Translations under genes and position numbers: made by a program
Shown: one piece after another, positions 1-9,401 of the stretch
How positions within the stretch are numbered: position 1 is the first letter of the stretch
Layout of the letters: every line of letters begins with the position of its first letter
Assembly: GCF_019297855.1 (NCBI RefSeq)
Contig: NZ_CP079194.1
Span: 434,001 to 498,000 of the forward strand
Length of the DNA: 64,000 nt
Direction: 5' to 3'
DNA from: Gymnodinialimonas ceratoperidinii
GTDB lineage: Bacteria > Pseudomonadota > Alphaproteobacteria > Rhodobacterales > Rhodobacteraceae
Notes under the pieces: model-generated
Database searches by the model: none
What the model was told of the DNA's origin: nothing
What the model saw: the letters and a program-made list of their open reading frames with translations, nothing else

Positions 1-92
1 CGCAGTTCGAGCACTCCATCGGCGTCACGGCAGACGGGTTCGAGATCTTCACGCTGTCGCCCACGGGTCGTTTCCACCCCACCTACGGCTGA
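1..92 (+). CDS. map: Methionine aminopeptidase, C-terminal end (partial)
   Basis: Only the last 29 codons are in the window, ending in TGA at 90-92. The peptide begins QFEHSIGVTADGFEIFTLSP and ends in FHPTYG. This matches the end of type I methionine aminopeptidase, where the Glu in the QFEH segment is a metal ligand of the active site. The enzyme removes the initiator Met from nascent proteins in the cytoplasm. radC follows about 100 bases downstream on the same strand, a pairing that is common in Rhodobacterales. The catalytic domain lies outside the window, so the call rests on this short tail. Confidence 0.82.
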   Translation, partial: QFEHSIGVTADGFEIFTLSPTGRFHPTYG

Positions 93-156
93 GCCTGCGT
101 CCACGTGAGGTCGCAAGATTCCAAGCGGTAGGCTCGCTCATCCTCCATCAGGAATG

Positions 157-172
157 CTAACGATCCGTTAAC
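157..172 (+). promoter_or_regulatory. CtrA-like binding site upstream of radC
   Basis: CTAA, seven bases, then TTAAC(CAT). This is one mismatch from the alphaproteobacterial CtrA consensus TTAA-N7-TTAAC, and it ends about 22 bases before the radC start. In Rhodobacterales CtrA controls motility, gene transfer agent and some competence or repair genes, so control of radC is plausible. The motif is short and such sites occur by chance. Confidence 0.35.
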
Positions 173-194
173 CATTTGGCGGCAAACTGCGCCT

Positions 195-986
195 ATGTCG
201 GATCAGCCTACCTTTTCTTTCGACGAGACCTCGCCCCAATTTGCGGGTGGCGTCCCCGTCACGCCACACGACACTCCCGCCCGGCGCAAAGCCGGCGGTC
301 CCTCACGGGGCGCAGAGAAACATCGCCACAACCACCGGGATCGGCTGCGGCAGCGTTTCACCGAAGGGGGCGCCGATGCGGTGCCCGATTATGAGCTGCT
401 CGAGATGATCCTTTACCGCGCCATACCGCGTGGCGATACCAAGCCTCTGGCCAAGGATCTGATCAAACAATTCGGCGATCTCAACCACGTGCTCGCCGCC
501 CCGCGCGCACGGCTGAAGGAGGTGCCCGGCGTCGGCGATCGCGTGATCTTCGAGCTCAAACTGACCGAGGCGACAGGCCACCGCATGGCCCGGGCCAAGG
601 TGATCCAGAAACCAATCCTGTCCTCTTGGGACGCGCTGCTGGATTATTGCCAAACCGCCATGGCGCACCGGGATCTGGAACAGTTTCGCGTGCTCTACCT
701 CGACCGCAAGAACGTCCTTGTGGCTGATGAAGCCCAGGCCAATGGCACAGTGGATCATGTCCCGGTCTACCCCCGAGAGGTTGTGAAACGCGCACTGGAA
801 CTCAACGCCACGGCGCTGATCCTCGTACACAATCACCCCTCCGGCGACCCCACTCCGTCCGAGGCTGATGTCCAGATGACCTTCGCGATCCGCGACGCTG
901 CCAATGTCTTCAACATCACGATCCACGATCACCTCGTGATCGGCAAAGCGCGAGAGCTCAGCTTCCGGGCCGAAGGATACCTCTGA
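195..986 (+). CDS. radC: RadC family JAB/MPN-domain protein
   Basis: A 263-residue protein. The N-terminal half holds the UPF0758 helix-hairpin-helix region (DYELLEMILY; the EVPGVG hairpin near residue 115). The C-terminal half is a JAB/MPN metalloprotease-like domain with the zinc-binding signature HNHPSGDPTPS starting at His212. The family was once tied to DNA repair, but that role is not supported by later genetics and the biochemical activity is unsettled. The first 40 residues are a low-complexity, charged extension typical of Rhodobacterales copies. It lies downstream of map with its own possible CtrA-like site, and a dispersed hairpin element follows 11 bases after the stop. Confidence 0.93.
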   Translation: MSDQPTFSFDETSPQFAGGVPVTPHDTPARRKAGGPSRGAEKHRHNHRDRLRQRFTEGGADAVPDYELLEMILYRAIPRGDTKPLAKDLIKQFGDLNHVLAAPRARLKEVPGVGDRVIFELKLTEATGHRMARAKVIQKPILSSWDALLDYCQTAMAHRDLEQFRVLYLDRKNVLVADEAQANGTVDHVPVYPREVVKRALELNATALILVHNHPSGDPTPSEADVQMTFAIRDAANVFNITIHDHLVIGKARELSFRAEGYL

Positions 987-997
987 ACCTCGGCTCG

Positions 998-1046
998 CCT
1001 TCATCTTGGCCATACAACTCCGGGGTCTGGGGCAGAGCCCCAGATC
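998..1046 (+). repeat. Dispersed 3'-end element, copy A (TTCATCTT core plus GC hairpin)
   Basis: CCTTCATCTTGGCCATACAA is followed by a perfect hairpin TCTGGGG-CAGAG-CCCCAGA at 1026-1044. The same core recurs on the same strand as the upstream gene after dapD (55019), after dapE (60129), and as a TTTTC-variant after tRNA-Arg (18131, minus) and after the sulfotransferase-like gene (48173, minus). It starts 12 bases after the radC stop. Confidence 0.7.
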
Positions 1047-1078
1047 GGCCGGCATCAACGCGACCGACCCACCGCGGC

Positions 1079-2620
1079 TCAGTCTACCCAGACTTCGACA
1101 CGCCGGTTCACGGCGCGTCCCCAATCGGTATCATCGCAGGCCATCGGCATGGCTTCTCCGAAACCTGCCGCGACCATCTCGACCCGGCTCGCATCCGCGA
1201 CACCCGCCGCGCGGACGGCGTCCCGCACCACGCCGGCCCGCCTCAGGGAAAGGCGCGCGTTGACAGTGGCCGGACCATCGCTGTCCGAGAAGCCGGCAAA
1301 GATCAGCTGTCGTCCATCAAAGGCGCCGCGTTCGATGGCGGCGGCAAGCCGACCCACCGAGGCGCGGGACTGAATGTCCAACACGGCGCCACCGGGATTG
1401 AAACGTAGTGTCGTGGACAGCCTTTCTGCCGTCCCCAAGGTGCCCACAACCTCTTGCAGTGCCGCCAGATCCACCTCGTCACCGGCCGCCCGGATGGCAT
1501 TGCCCAGGCGCTCTCCCTGCAAGGCCAGTGGCGTGCGGGTCAGCAGTTGGTTCACGAAGCCCGCCGCCGCCACATGGGCCTCGGCCGCCTCGGTCTCCGT
1601 GAAGGCGAGGAACTGGCGCACCAGAAGCGGCAGGCGGCGCGGCGCGAGGTACATGTAGATCGGGGCCGTCAACGGGTAGTCTTCTGCCTTCACCGCATCC
1701 GTGCTCGCGCTGAGGGGAAAGCCACATTCCCCCATCAGCGGCACCGCCCGCGCGGGTCCTACCGCGGATCGTGCCGTGATCCCCACAGCATAGGCATCGC
1801 GGGTCACGGCCTCGGCTAGCGCTTCGGCGCTCACGTGGCGCGTGACCTCGTCGCTCATGGAGGCTTCCGATGGCAACAAGACCCGCGTCGAAAAGGCCTG
1901 CGACAGGCCCAGACCCGGCGCCAGCATGTGCAAGGCCACCGGAGCGTCCGGCCCTCCGACCTCGGCCCAATTGGTCACGTCGCCGGAAAACAGCCGGGCG
2001 ATCTCAGGCAAGGAGAGCGCGTTGATCGGGTTATCGGGCGAGACCACCGGAACCAGCGCGTCAAGCGCCAGCACCCTGACCCTGTCGTCCAGCGGCGGGT
2101 CGTCCGGACTGGCGGCTTCTGACGCGGCCACCTCTGCCTGCGAGGGTTCGCGCAGCGCCAAGGCAATATCCGCCTCGCCATTGAGCAACGACAGGAAGCC
2201 ATCATCGGTGGTACCCGGCGTGACGGCGAAACGCGCGGCGGGCGAGCCGTCGGAGCGGCGGAGGACATAGGCAGGCCCCTCTTCGACCCCCATGGACATC
2301 CCACGCGAGCTTGCAAACGCCTCCAGCAGCGCGGGCAGAAGGCCCTCCGCCACGGTGGCCGCACCCGCCACGCGCGCCTCGGCCACGAAGGTGGCCAAGT
2401 TGGGGCAGCCCGGTCCCGCGCAGGAGACGCCCTCGGCAGAGACCGTGAGCGGGCCGTAGACCGTGTCCAGCCGATAAAAGGCCCCGTCATAGGAGATCAG
2501 GTTGCCCTCCAACTCTACCGAGCCGTCGAGGGATCGCAGTTCCACATCCTGCGCAAAGGCAGGCCCGGACAGGCATGAAAAAAGGGCGATCGCAAGGACC
2601 GCCCCAATATGTCTCGTCAT
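1079..2620 (-). CDS. Exported phosphate-type substrate-binding domain fused to OmpA domain
   Basis: A 513-residue protein with a clear signal peptide (ends near PAFAQ, residue 23). Residues about 100-350 resemble a PstS-like type II periplasmic binding protein, including the segment ADIALALREPS and a TNWAEVGGPD segment typical of phosphate binders. The last 110 residues form an OmpA-like peptidoglycan-binding domain: GFSDSDG, then LSLRRAG, GFGE.MP and a final GRAVNRRVEVWVD. The architecture suggests a cell-wall-tethered periplasmic sensor or scavenger rather than a free transporter subunit, and no ABC permease is nearby. It is probably cotranscribed with the gene 22 bases upstream (2643-3644). 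The ligand is an inference. Confidence 0.8.
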   Translation of the reverse strand: MTRHIGAVLAIALFSCLSGPAFAQDVELRSLDGSVELEGNLISYDGAFYRLDTVYGPLTVSAEGVSCAGPGCPNLATFVAEARVAGAATVAEGLLPALLEAFASSRGMSMGVEEGPAYVLRRSDGSPAARFAVTPGTTDDGFLSLLNGEADIALALREPSQAEVAASEAASPDDPPLDDRVRVLALDALVPVVSPDNPINALSLPEIARLFSGDVTNWAEVGGPDAPVALHMLAPGLGLSQAFSTRVLLPSEASMSDEVTRHVSAEALAEAVTRDAYAVGITARSAVGPARAVPLMGECGFPLSASTDAVKAEDYPLTAPIYMYLAPRRLPLLVRQFLAFTETEAAEAHVAAAGFVNQLLTRTPLALQGERLGNAIRAAGDEVDLAALQEVVGTLGTAERLSTTLRFNPGGAVLDIQSRASVGRLAAAIERGAFDGRQLIFAGFSDSDGPATVNARLSLRRAGVVRDAVRAAGVADASRVEMVAAGFGEAMPMACDDTDWGRAVNRRVEVWVD

Positions 2621-2642
2621 GCGAAACCCCGGTGCGTTGGCC

Positions 2643-3644
2643 TTAATTCGACGCGAGTCTCAGGTCGTCCAGCAGGTTTTGCAAGACCAGAACGTCACCC
2701 ACGGCGTCACAGGCGGGCGCGGTGAACGAAAGCTCGGTCACATCGACCCGGCCAGCCCCTTCGCTGCGCAGGGTGCGGGCGATGACCTCTCGGGTGCAAT
2801 TCTGCTGCGTGATGGGTGCATCGATCGAAAGCTGCACGCTGTCTCCTTCGCGCAGGGTCGCGCGGGGGAGGGTGTAGACCTGAGCGAAGCTGTCACCGGT
2901 TTCCACCACGCTCAAAAAGCCACCTTCTCCGGCAAGGGCCGCCTCGGCGCTTGCGGGGGCCGCCTGCCAGACGTGGCCTGGCTCGCCGAAGGCGGCGCCG
3001 AATTCCATTGCGTGCAGCTCCAACCCCATGTCGCCCTGCCAATGAAGGCCGATGCGGTCGTAGTCGCGCAGATCAGGCAAGCCGACCAGAACCGATTCTT
3101 CGATGCCGTCCGCGAAGGTGACGGTGAAGAAGGCCGGTGTCTCGAACGCCGGAATGTCGAGGGTCAGCAAGCCGAGCGGATCGGTCGTGGTGACGATCTG
3201 CAGGCCCGAGTGGTTGATCGTGACCGCCGCATCCGTGCGGCACGGCGCCATCACGTCGAGCGCCACCATCGCGGCAGGTGCCGCCGTCGCGCTCACGGTG
3301 ACCCCGCAGGGCAGGCCAAGGGCGCTCTGCGCCGGAGGGGCCTGCCGGGGCGCGACCGGCGTGGTGAGGGGTTCGTCGAAGGACGCGGGGATCACCGTCG
3401 CCTGAGGCGAAAGGGATTGCTCTGCCATAGGCAGGATCACGTCGCTGTTTTCCAGGAGAGGCAGATCGGGCGCCTCGACACCCGCGGGGCGGGATGAGGA
3501 CGTGTAGGTCTGCTCATCGAAGACCTGATTGACCTGCTGCGCCTCGACACCCCCGTCGATCCAGCCTGAATCTATTGCAAACAAAACTCCGCCGAGGGCC
3601 AATGTGCCCCCTGCCGCGGCTCTAATTATCAAAGAACTCAACAT
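2643..3644 (-). CDS. Conserved hypothetical membrane-anchored protein
   Basis: I do not recognise a named family. The 333-residue product begins with a hydrophobic N-terminal anchor (MLSSLIIRAAAGGTLALGGV), so most of it should be periplasmic. Residues 45-130 are Pro- and acid-rich. Cysteines in the second half (for example in GLPCGVTV, MAPCRTDA, QQNCTREV and TAPACDAVGD) could form disulfides. I chose the ATG at 3644 over a GTG at 3662 because a GGAG lies 9 bases before it. It sits 22 bases upstream of the phosphate-binding/OmpA gene in the same direction, which suggests a two-gene envelope operon. No function can be assigned. Confidence 0.7.
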   Translation of the reverse strand: MLSSLIIRAAAGGTLALGGVLFAIDSGWIDGGVEAQQVNQVFDEQTYTSSSRPAGVEAPDLPLLENSDVILPMAEQSLSPQATVIPASFDEPLTTPVAPRQAPPAQSALGLPCGVTVSATAAPAAMVALDVMAPCRTDAAVTINHSGLQIVTTTDPLGLLTLDIPAFETPAFFTVTFADGIEESVLVGLPDLRDYDRIGLHWQGDMGLELHAMEFGAAFGEPGHVWQAAPASAEAALAGEGGFLSVVETGDSFAQVYTLPRATLREGDSVQLSIDAPITQQNCTREVIARTLRSEGAGRVDVTELSFTAPACDAVGDVLVLQNLLDDLRLASN

Positions 3645-3800
3645 AAACGTACACTCCGCCACAAATACACGGAGTGCGGTATGCTCGATCAGTGGGGCAT
3701 CAATGTGCCGGAAATCGACGAAAGACGGGGCGGTTGTCCCACGCCTTTCGTAGATTCGCCGTAATTTTCGGAGTCCGCGCTCAGCCCGCCGATTCTCTGC

Positions 3801-6509
3801 TTACGAAAGCCGGCCGTGGCAGTGCTTGAACTTCTTGCCGGACCCACAGGGGCAATCGTCGTTGCGGCCGGGGTTGCCCCAGGTGCTTGGATCGTCCTCC
3901 ACGAAGCCCGGTTTCGCCGTGTCGCCGGTGGCGGCAGGCTCCGCTGCCGGGGAGGCTTTCGCCTCGGCACCGGCTGCGGCGGCCTGTTGCTGGCGCAGCT
4001 GCGCCATAAGCTGCTCCTGCTGCTCAGGGGTGAGCGGCTGGATTCGGGCAAGACGCTCGGTGACGTCGGCGCGCAGGCTGTCGAGCATCGATTCGAAGAG
4101 CGTGAAGCTGTCGGTCTTGTATTCGTTCAGCGGGTCGCGCTGCGCATAGCCTCGGAAACCCACGACCGAGCGCAGGTGCTCGAGCGCCAGCAGGTGTTCC
4201 TGCCACTTCTGGTCGATGGTCTGCAGGAGTATCTGCTTCTCGATGTTGCGCATCTGCTCGGGGCCGAATTGCGCGGCCTTGGAGGCCATGTACTCGTCGG
4301 CGGCCCGCTCCAGACGTTCGATGGCTTCTTCCTGATCGACACCATCTTCATCGGCCCAGGACTCGATCGGCAGATCGACGCCCAGAACTTTCTGAGCGGC
4401 CTCTTTCAGGCCGGTCACATCCCATTGATCGGAATAGGTTTTCGGCGGCATGTGGGTGTCCACCATGTCCTCGATCACCTGATCGCGCATGTCCTTGGCG
4501 ACCTCGGCGATGTCTTCGGCGCCCATGATTTCGCGGCGTTGCGCGAAGACCACCTTGCGCTGGTCGTTCATCACGTCGTCGAACTTCAGCAGTTGCTTGC
4601 GGATGTCGAAGTTGCGCCCCTCGACCTTGGCCTGCGCCCGTTCGAGCGATTTGTTGACCCATGGGTGGACGATGGCCTCCCCCTCTTTCATGCCGAGCGT
4701 GTTCAGCATCTTGTCGAGCCGTTCAGAGCCGAAGATGCGCATCAAGTCGTCTTCCAGCGACAGGAAGAAGCTGGACTTGCCGGGGTCGCCCTGACGCCCC
4801 GACCGGCCCCGCAACTGGTTGTCGATCCGGCGGCTCTCGTGGCGCTCGGTGGCGAGGACGTAGAGCCCGCCTGCGTCCTTCACGGCTTGTTCGGCCGCGA
4901 CATGCTCGGCCTCCATCCGTTCGCGGATGGCCTCCGGATCAGCTTCCGGATCGGCGGCGATGGCTTCCATGATCTGGAATTCGACGTTGCCGCCCAGTTT
5001 GATGTCCGTTCCGCGCCCCGCCATGTTGGTCGCGATGGTGATCGCGCCCAGTTTGCCCGCGTCGGCAACGATCTGCGCTTCCTGCTCGTGCTGGCGCGCG
5101 TTGAGGATGTTGTGCGGCAGGCCCGCCTGGGTCAGCATCTGCCCGAGCATCTCGGATTTCTCGATGGAGGTGGTGCCGACGAGGACCGGCTGGCCCTTGG
5201 CATGAGCCTCCTTGATCGTCTCGACGATTGCCGCGTATTTCTCTGCGCCGGTGCGATAGACGGCGTCGTCTTCGTCGATGCGCGCGATGCCCCGGTTGGT
5301 GGGGATTTCGACCACGCCGAGGCCGTAGATGTCGGCGAATTCCTCGGCCTCGGTCGTCGCGGTGCCGGTCATGCCCGACAGCGTATCGTAGAGGCGGAAG
5401 TAGTTCTGGAAGGTCACCGAGGCGAGCGTCACGTTCTCGGGCTGGATCTTGCAGCCCTCCTTGGCCTCGATCGCCTGATGCAGCCCCTCGGACATGCGGC
5501 GGCCGGGCATCATGCGGCCGGTGAACTCGTCGACCAGAACGACCTCGCCATCGCGGACGATGTACTCCTTGTCCTTCGAGAAGACCTTGTGGGCGCGCAG
5601 GGCATTGGTCACGTGGTGGACGATCGTGGTGCTCTCGGGATCGTAGAGCGACTGACCCTCGGGCAGGATCCCTTCTTCCAGCAGCACTTCTTCAAGGAAG
5701 TCGTTGCCTTCGTCGGTGAAGGTCGCCTGTCGGGTCTTTTCGTCCAGCGTGAAGTGGTGGTCTTCGACGCGTGGAATGATCTTGTCGATCGAGAGGTAGA
5801 GATCGCTGCGGTCCTGCGTCGGGCCGGAAATGATCAGCGGTGTCCGCGCTTCGTCGATGAGAATCGAGTCGACCTCGTCGACGATCGCGAAGTTGTGACC
5901 GCGCTGCGCCATTTCAGCGATGGAGCCGCGCATGTTGTCGCGCAGGTAGTCGAAGCCCAACTCGTTGTTGGTGGCGTAGGTCACGTCGCAGGCATAGGCT
6001 TGGCGCTTCTCGGCATCGGGCTGGCGCGGGTAGACGACGCCGGTGGTCATGCCGAGCGCGGTGAAGACCTGCCCCATCCATTCCGCATCGCGCTTGGCGA
6101 GGTAGTCGTTCACCGTAACAACGTGCACGCCCTTGCCGGTCAGCGCGTTGAGGTAGGCCGGGAAGGTCGCGACAAGGGTCTTGCCCTCACCCGTTTTCAT
6201 CTCGGCGATATTCCCGCGGTGCAGGAACAGGCCCCCCATCAACTGCACGTCGAAGGCGCGAAGACCCAGCGCGCGTTTGGCGGCTTCGCGGCAATTGGCA
6301 AAGGCTTCCGGCAGCAGATCGTCCAGCTTCTCGCCGTTCAGCGCACGTTCGCGCAGATCGTTGGTCTTGGCGATGATGCCCGCGTCGTCCAGCGCCTCGA
6401 ACTGGGGCTCCAACTCATTGATCTTGTCGATGATCGGGCGGACGGCTTTCACCATGCGGTCGTTTGGAGACCCAAACACCTTTTTCGCAATCGTTCCCAG
6501 TCCGAGCAT
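3801..6509 (-). CDS. secA: Preprotein translocase ATPase SecA
   Basis: A 902-residue motor ATPase of the Sec translocase, driving unfolded proteins through SecYEG at the inner membrane. Visible features are the Walker A loop MKTGEGKT near residue 105, the DEAD-like [14 protein letters not shown] segment, the helicase motif [26 protein letters not shown], and the C-terminal zinc-binding SEC-C tail [14 protein letters not shown] that contacts SecB. I prefer the ATG at 6509 ([13 protein letters not shown]) to the TTG/ATG codons 3 and 2 codons upstream, because family members start here and AGAGG is 9 bases away. It is divergent from the PpiC gene, itself a likely exported Sec client. Confidence 0.98.
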   Translation of the reverse strand: MLGLGTIAKKVFGSPNDRMVKAVRPIIDKINELEPQFEALDDAGIIAKTNDLRERALNGEKLDDLLPEAFANCREAAKRALGLRAFDVQLMGGLFLHRGNIAEMKTGEGKTLVATFPAYLNALTGKGVHVVTVNDYLAKRDAEWMGQVFTALGMTTGVVYPRQPDAEKRQAYACDVTYATNNELGFDYLRDNMRGSIAEMAQRGHNFAIVDEVDSILIDEARTPLIISGPTQDRSDLYLSIDKIIPRVEDHHFTLDEKTRQATFTDEGNDFLEEVLLEEGILPEGQSLYDPESTTIVHHVTNALRAHKVFSKDKEYIVRDGEVVLVDEFTGRMMPGRRMSEGLHQAIEAKEGCKIQPENVTLASVTFQNYFRLYDTLSGMTGTATTEAEEFADIYGLGVVEIPTNRGIARIDEDDAVYRTGAEKYAAIVETIKEAHAKGQPVLVGTTSIEKSEMLGQMLTQAGLPHNILNARQHEQEAQIVADAGKLGAITIATNMAGRGTDIKLGGNVEFQIMEAIAADPEADPEAIRERMEAEHVAAEQAVKDAGGLYVLATERHESRRIDNQLRGRSGRQGDPGKSSFFLSLEDDLMRIFGSERLDKMLNTLGMKEGEAIVHPWVNKSLERAQAKVEGRNFDIRKQLLKFDDVMNDQRKVVFAQRREIMGAEDIAEVAKDMRDQVIEDMVDTHMPPKTYSDQWDVTGLKEAAQKVLGVDLPIESWADEDGVDQEEAIERLERAADEYMASKAAQFGPEQMRNIEKQILLQTIDQKWQEHLLALEHLRSVVGFRGYAQRDPLNEYKTDSFTLFESMLDSLRADVTERLARIQPLTPEQQEQLMAQLRQQQAAAAGAEAKASPAAEPAATGDTAKPGFVEDDPSTWGNPGRNDDCPCGSGKKFKHCHGRLS

Positions 6510-6734
6510 AGTCATCAACCTCTATCACGACCTCTGAGGCGGGCCGTTGCCGTCTAAACAATTCGTGTGGGGCCTCGGGTTGTTAGACCCTGCGCCGCGG
6601 TCTACCTATAGCGCCAACGGTCAATGCCCCGGGTTCGTGTAACCCGTAAGCGAGATAAGGGGCGGCCTGATGATAGTCAACGTAAGCCGATCTTGCCTCC
6701 GGGCGCGGTCGCTCCACACAAAGGATTTTCCTCG

Positions 6735-7586
6735 ATGCAGAAGCTTTTAGCCTCCGTCAGCCTTGTCGCGGCCCTTGCAGCCCCCTCCTTCGGTCCGGCA
6801 TTTGCGGACGGTCATGCCAGCGGCGAGACCGTTCTGGCGACCGTCAATGGATCGGACATCACCGTCGGTCACCTGATCGCCATGCGGCAGATGCTGCCGG
6901 CCGAGTATCAGCAGCTTCCCGATGAGGTGCTGTTCGACGGTATGCTGGAGCAGTTGATCCAGCAGCAGGTGCTGGCCGATGAGGCCGAGGATAACGTGAC
7001 CCGCGAGATGGAGCTGGGTCTCGAGAATGAGCGCCGCGCCTTCCTTGCCGCGATGTTCATGGACGACATCGCCATGGCCGACCTCGACGATGCCGAGCTG
7101 CAAGCTGCCTATGACGAGGCCTATGGTTCCGTCGAACCGACCACCGAATACAACGCCGCGCACATCCTTCTGGAGGGCGAAGAAGACGCCGAGAACATGC
7201 TGGCGGAGCTGGAGGAAGGCGCGGATTTCGCCGAGCTTGCGGCCGAGCACTCCATCGGGCCCTCGGGTCCCAACGGTGGCGCGCTGGGTTGGTTCACCGC
7301 CGGCATGATGGTGCCGGAATTTGAGGCTGCCGTGTTCGATCTGGAGCCCGGTGAGGTATCCTCCCCCGTGCAGACCCAGTTTGGCTGGCACGTCGTCCTG
7401 CTGAACGAGACCCGCGAGCAGGCGGCCCCGACGCTGGAAGAGGTGCGCCCCGAGCTGGAGGAAACCATCCGCCGCGCCCGCGTCGACGCGCGTCTGGAAG
7501 AGCTGACCAACGCCGCCGACATCATGCGCCCCGAGGTGGAGATTGACCCCGCCATGATCCGCGACCTAGACCTGATCGCGGAATAA
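6735..7586 (+). CDS. Periplasmic peptidyl-prolyl isomerase (parvulin/PpiC type)
   Basis: A 283-residue protein with a Sec signal peptide (MQKLLASVSLVAALAAPSFG, cleavage near AFADG). A SurA-like N-terminal helical region is followed by a PpiC/rotamase domain at about residues 135-226 (AHILLEGEEDAENML, ADFAELAAEHSIGPSG, GGALGWF, GWHVVLL). It should assist folding of exported proteins by proline cis-trans isomerisation. An ATG 37 codons upstream is in frame, but the start at 6735 has AAGGA 9 bases ahead and gives the signal peptide at the true N-terminus. It is divergent from secA and may form a transcription unit with argJ-mutT 21 bases downstream. Confidence 0.9.
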   Translation: MQKLLASVSLVAALAAPSFGPAFADGHASGETVLATVNGSDITVGHLIAMRQMLPAEYQQLPDEVLFDGMLEQLIQQQVLADEAEDNVTREMELGLENERRAFLAAMFMDDIAMADLDDAELQAAYDEAYGSVEPTTEYNAAHILLEGEEDAENMLAELEEGADFAELAAEHSIGPSGPNGGALGWFTAGMMVPEFEAAVFDLEPGEVSSPVQTQFGWHVVLLNETREQAAPTLEEVRPELEETIRRARVDARLEELTNAADIMRPEVEIDPAMIRDLDLIAE

Positions 7587-7607
7587 TCCGGGCAAGGAGA
7601 GACACGC

Positions 7608-8855
7608 GTGACCGAGACCAAAACCGACGGGCCTGCCGTCTCTCCGCTGGCGCCTGCCAGCTTTCCCGAACTGCCAAAAATCGATGGCGTCCGCTTTGCG
7701 GCGGGCGCTGTCGGCATCAAGAAGGCCAACCGCACCGATGTGATGCTGGCCGAAATCGCGCCGGGGTCTGCGATCGCTGGCGTGTTCACCCGCTCTGCCA
7801 CGCGCTCGGCCGCCGTGTTGGACTGTCAGGCGAAATTGGCGGGACTGTCCGGAGACGAAGGGTTTGCCATCGTGGTGAACTCGGGCAATTCCAACACCTT
7901 CACCGGCAAGCGCGGCGTCAGCGATGTCGCCCTGATCGCGGAGGCCGCAGGCAAGGCGCTGGGCCTGCCTGCCTCCCATGTTTTCACGTCATCCACCGGC
8001 GTCATTGGAGAGCCGCTGCCCGCGTCGAAGATCACCGATGCCCTGCCGGGGATCGCCGCGTCTCTGGACCCCGCCGCAACCGAGCCCGCCGCCCGCGCCA
8101 TCATGACGACCGACACCTTTCCGAAGGGCGCTGTGACGACGCTGGACCTCGACGGCACGCCGGTCACGATCATGGGCTTTGCCAAGGGCTCGGGGATGAT
8201 CGCGCCGGATATGGCGACGATGTTGGGCTACATCTTCACCGATGCCGCCATCGCGCCCGATGTGTTGCAGGCGATGCTGTCGGGCTGCAACCGCGCCAGC
8301 TTCAACGCCGTGACGGTCGACAGCGACACCTCGACCTCCGACACCGTCCTGATGGCTGCCACTGGGCGCGCCGGTAACACGCCGATCACTGCGCCCCATC
8401 CGGCGTTCCAGACCGCGCTACTGCGAGTGATGCAGGACCTCGCCCACCAGATCGTGCGCGACGGCGAGGGGGCCACCAAGTTCGTCGAGGTCCGCGTCAC
8501 CGGTGCCGACAGCGATGCCGATGCCGACCGCGTGGCGCGCTCGATCGCGAACTCGCCGCTGGTGAAGACCGCCGTCGCTGGCGAAGATCCCAATTGGGGC
8601 CGCATCGTCATGGCCGTTGGAAAATCCGGCGCCAAGGCCGACCGCGATCTTCTAACGATCCGCCTCGGGGATATCCTTGTGGCCGAGCAGGGCTGGGTCG
8701 CTGAGAGCTACACCGAAGACGCAGGCGCGGCCTACATGAAGCAGCAGGAGTTGCTGATCGACGTGGACCTTGGCCTTGGACAGGGCGCAGCGACCGTCTG
8801 GACCTGCGATCTGACCCACGGCTACATCCAGATCAACGCGGATTACCGCTCGTGA
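7608..8855 (+). CDS. argJ: Bifunctional ornithine acetyltransferase/N-acetylglutamate synthase
   Basis: A 415-residue enzyme of arginine biosynthesis. It moves acetyl from N-acetylornithine to glutamate and, in bifunctional forms, also uses acetyl-CoA. The precursor self-cleaves before the nucleophilic Thr of the motif GSGMIAPDMATMLGY; here that is Thr204. Other family segments are TDTFPKG, NRASFNAVTVDSDTSTSD and GEDPNWGRI. The start is GTG at 7608, behind AAGGAG. It overlaps mutT by 4 bases (GTGA), so the two should be translationally coupled. Monofunctional versus bifunctional activity cannot be told from sequence alone. Confidence 0.97.
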   Translation: MTETKTDGPAVSPLAPASFPELPKIDGVRFAAGAVGIKKANRTDVMLAEIAPGSAIAGVFTRSATRSAAVLDCQAKLAGLSGDEGFAIVVNSGNSNTFTGKRGVSDVALIAEAAGKALGLPASHVFTSSTGVIGEPLPASKITDALPGIAASLDPAATEPAARAIMTTDTFPKGAVTTLDLDGTPVTIMGFAKGSGMIAPDMATMLGYIFTDAAIAPDVLQAMLSGCNRASFNAVTVDSDTSTSDTVLMAATGRAGNTPITAPHPAFQTALLRVMQDLAHQIVRDGEGATKFVEVRVTGADSDADADRVARSIANSPLVKTAVAGEDPNWGRIVMAVGKSGAKADRDLLTIRLGDILVAEQGWVAESYTEDAGAAYMKQQELLIDVDLGLGQGAATVWTCDLTHGYIQINADYRS

Positions 8856-9289
8856 CCGAGGTACGCGTCGCAAAGGCGCCCGCCGCGCCTGCCAAGATCG
8901 TGCTGGTCTCTGCCGTGGCGCTGATCGACCGCGACGGGCGCGTGCTTCTGGCGCAGCGCCCCGAGGGTAAGTCCATGGCCGGTCTGTGGGAATTTCCCGG
9001 CGGCAAGGTGGAGCCGGGCGAAACCCCGGAAGCAGCCTTGATCCGCGAGCTGCAGGAAGAACTCGGCATCGACACCTGGGCCTCCTGCCTCGCGCCGCTC
9101 ACCTTCGCGAGCCATGCCTACGAGAGCTTTCACCTGATGATGCCGCTTTTTGCGTGCCGCAAATGGGAGGGCATTCCGCAGTCACGAGAAGGTCAGGCCT
9201 TGAAGTGGGTGCGGGCTTCGGAATTGCGGGACTACCCCATGCCACCGGCGGATATTCCGCTTATTCCAATCCTCAGGGATTGGCTCTGA
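8852..9289 (+). CDS. mutT: MutT-type Nudix hydrolase (8-oxo-dGTP diphosphatase)
   Basis: A 145-residue Nudix protein. The full Nudix box is present from Gly51: G-x5-E57-x7-R65-E66-x2-E69-E70-x-G72. Together with LLAQRPEGKSMAGLWEFPGG this is the MutT subgroup, which hydrolyses 8-oxo-dGTP to prevent A:T to C:G transversions. The length is close to that of E. coli MutT with a short N-terminal extension. The GTG start overlaps the argJ stop as GTGA, an argJ-mutT coupling seen in other Rhodobacterales. Confidence 0.92.
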   Translation: MTEVRVAKAPAAPAKIVLVSAVALIDRDGRVLLAQRPEGKSMAGLWEFPGGKVEPGETPEAALIRELQEELGIDTWASCLAPLTFASHAYESFHLMMPLFACRKWEGIPQSREGQALKWVRASELRDYPMPPADIPLIPILRDWL

Positions 9290-9401
9290 AGCCCGCCCTG
9301 ATCTGCAAAATCGTAAAAATTTGTAAACAATCAGAATTTTTTAAGTGATTTGTTAACCTGTTTGCGCGAAACATGACGCACGGTATCTGGGGAGATGATC
9401 T

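Noticed and set aside
3816..6557. Very long open frame (913 codons) on the plus strand opposite secA
   Set aside because: It is antisense to secA, whose protein is unmistakable along its whole length. The frame has an Arg/Leu/Val/His-rich, non-family sequence and reflects the high GC third position of secA.
9338..9356. TTAA-N8-TTAAC as a CtrA site before the 46-codon gene
   Set aside because: The spacer is 8 bases, not 7, and the region is generally AT-rich, so a chance match is likely.
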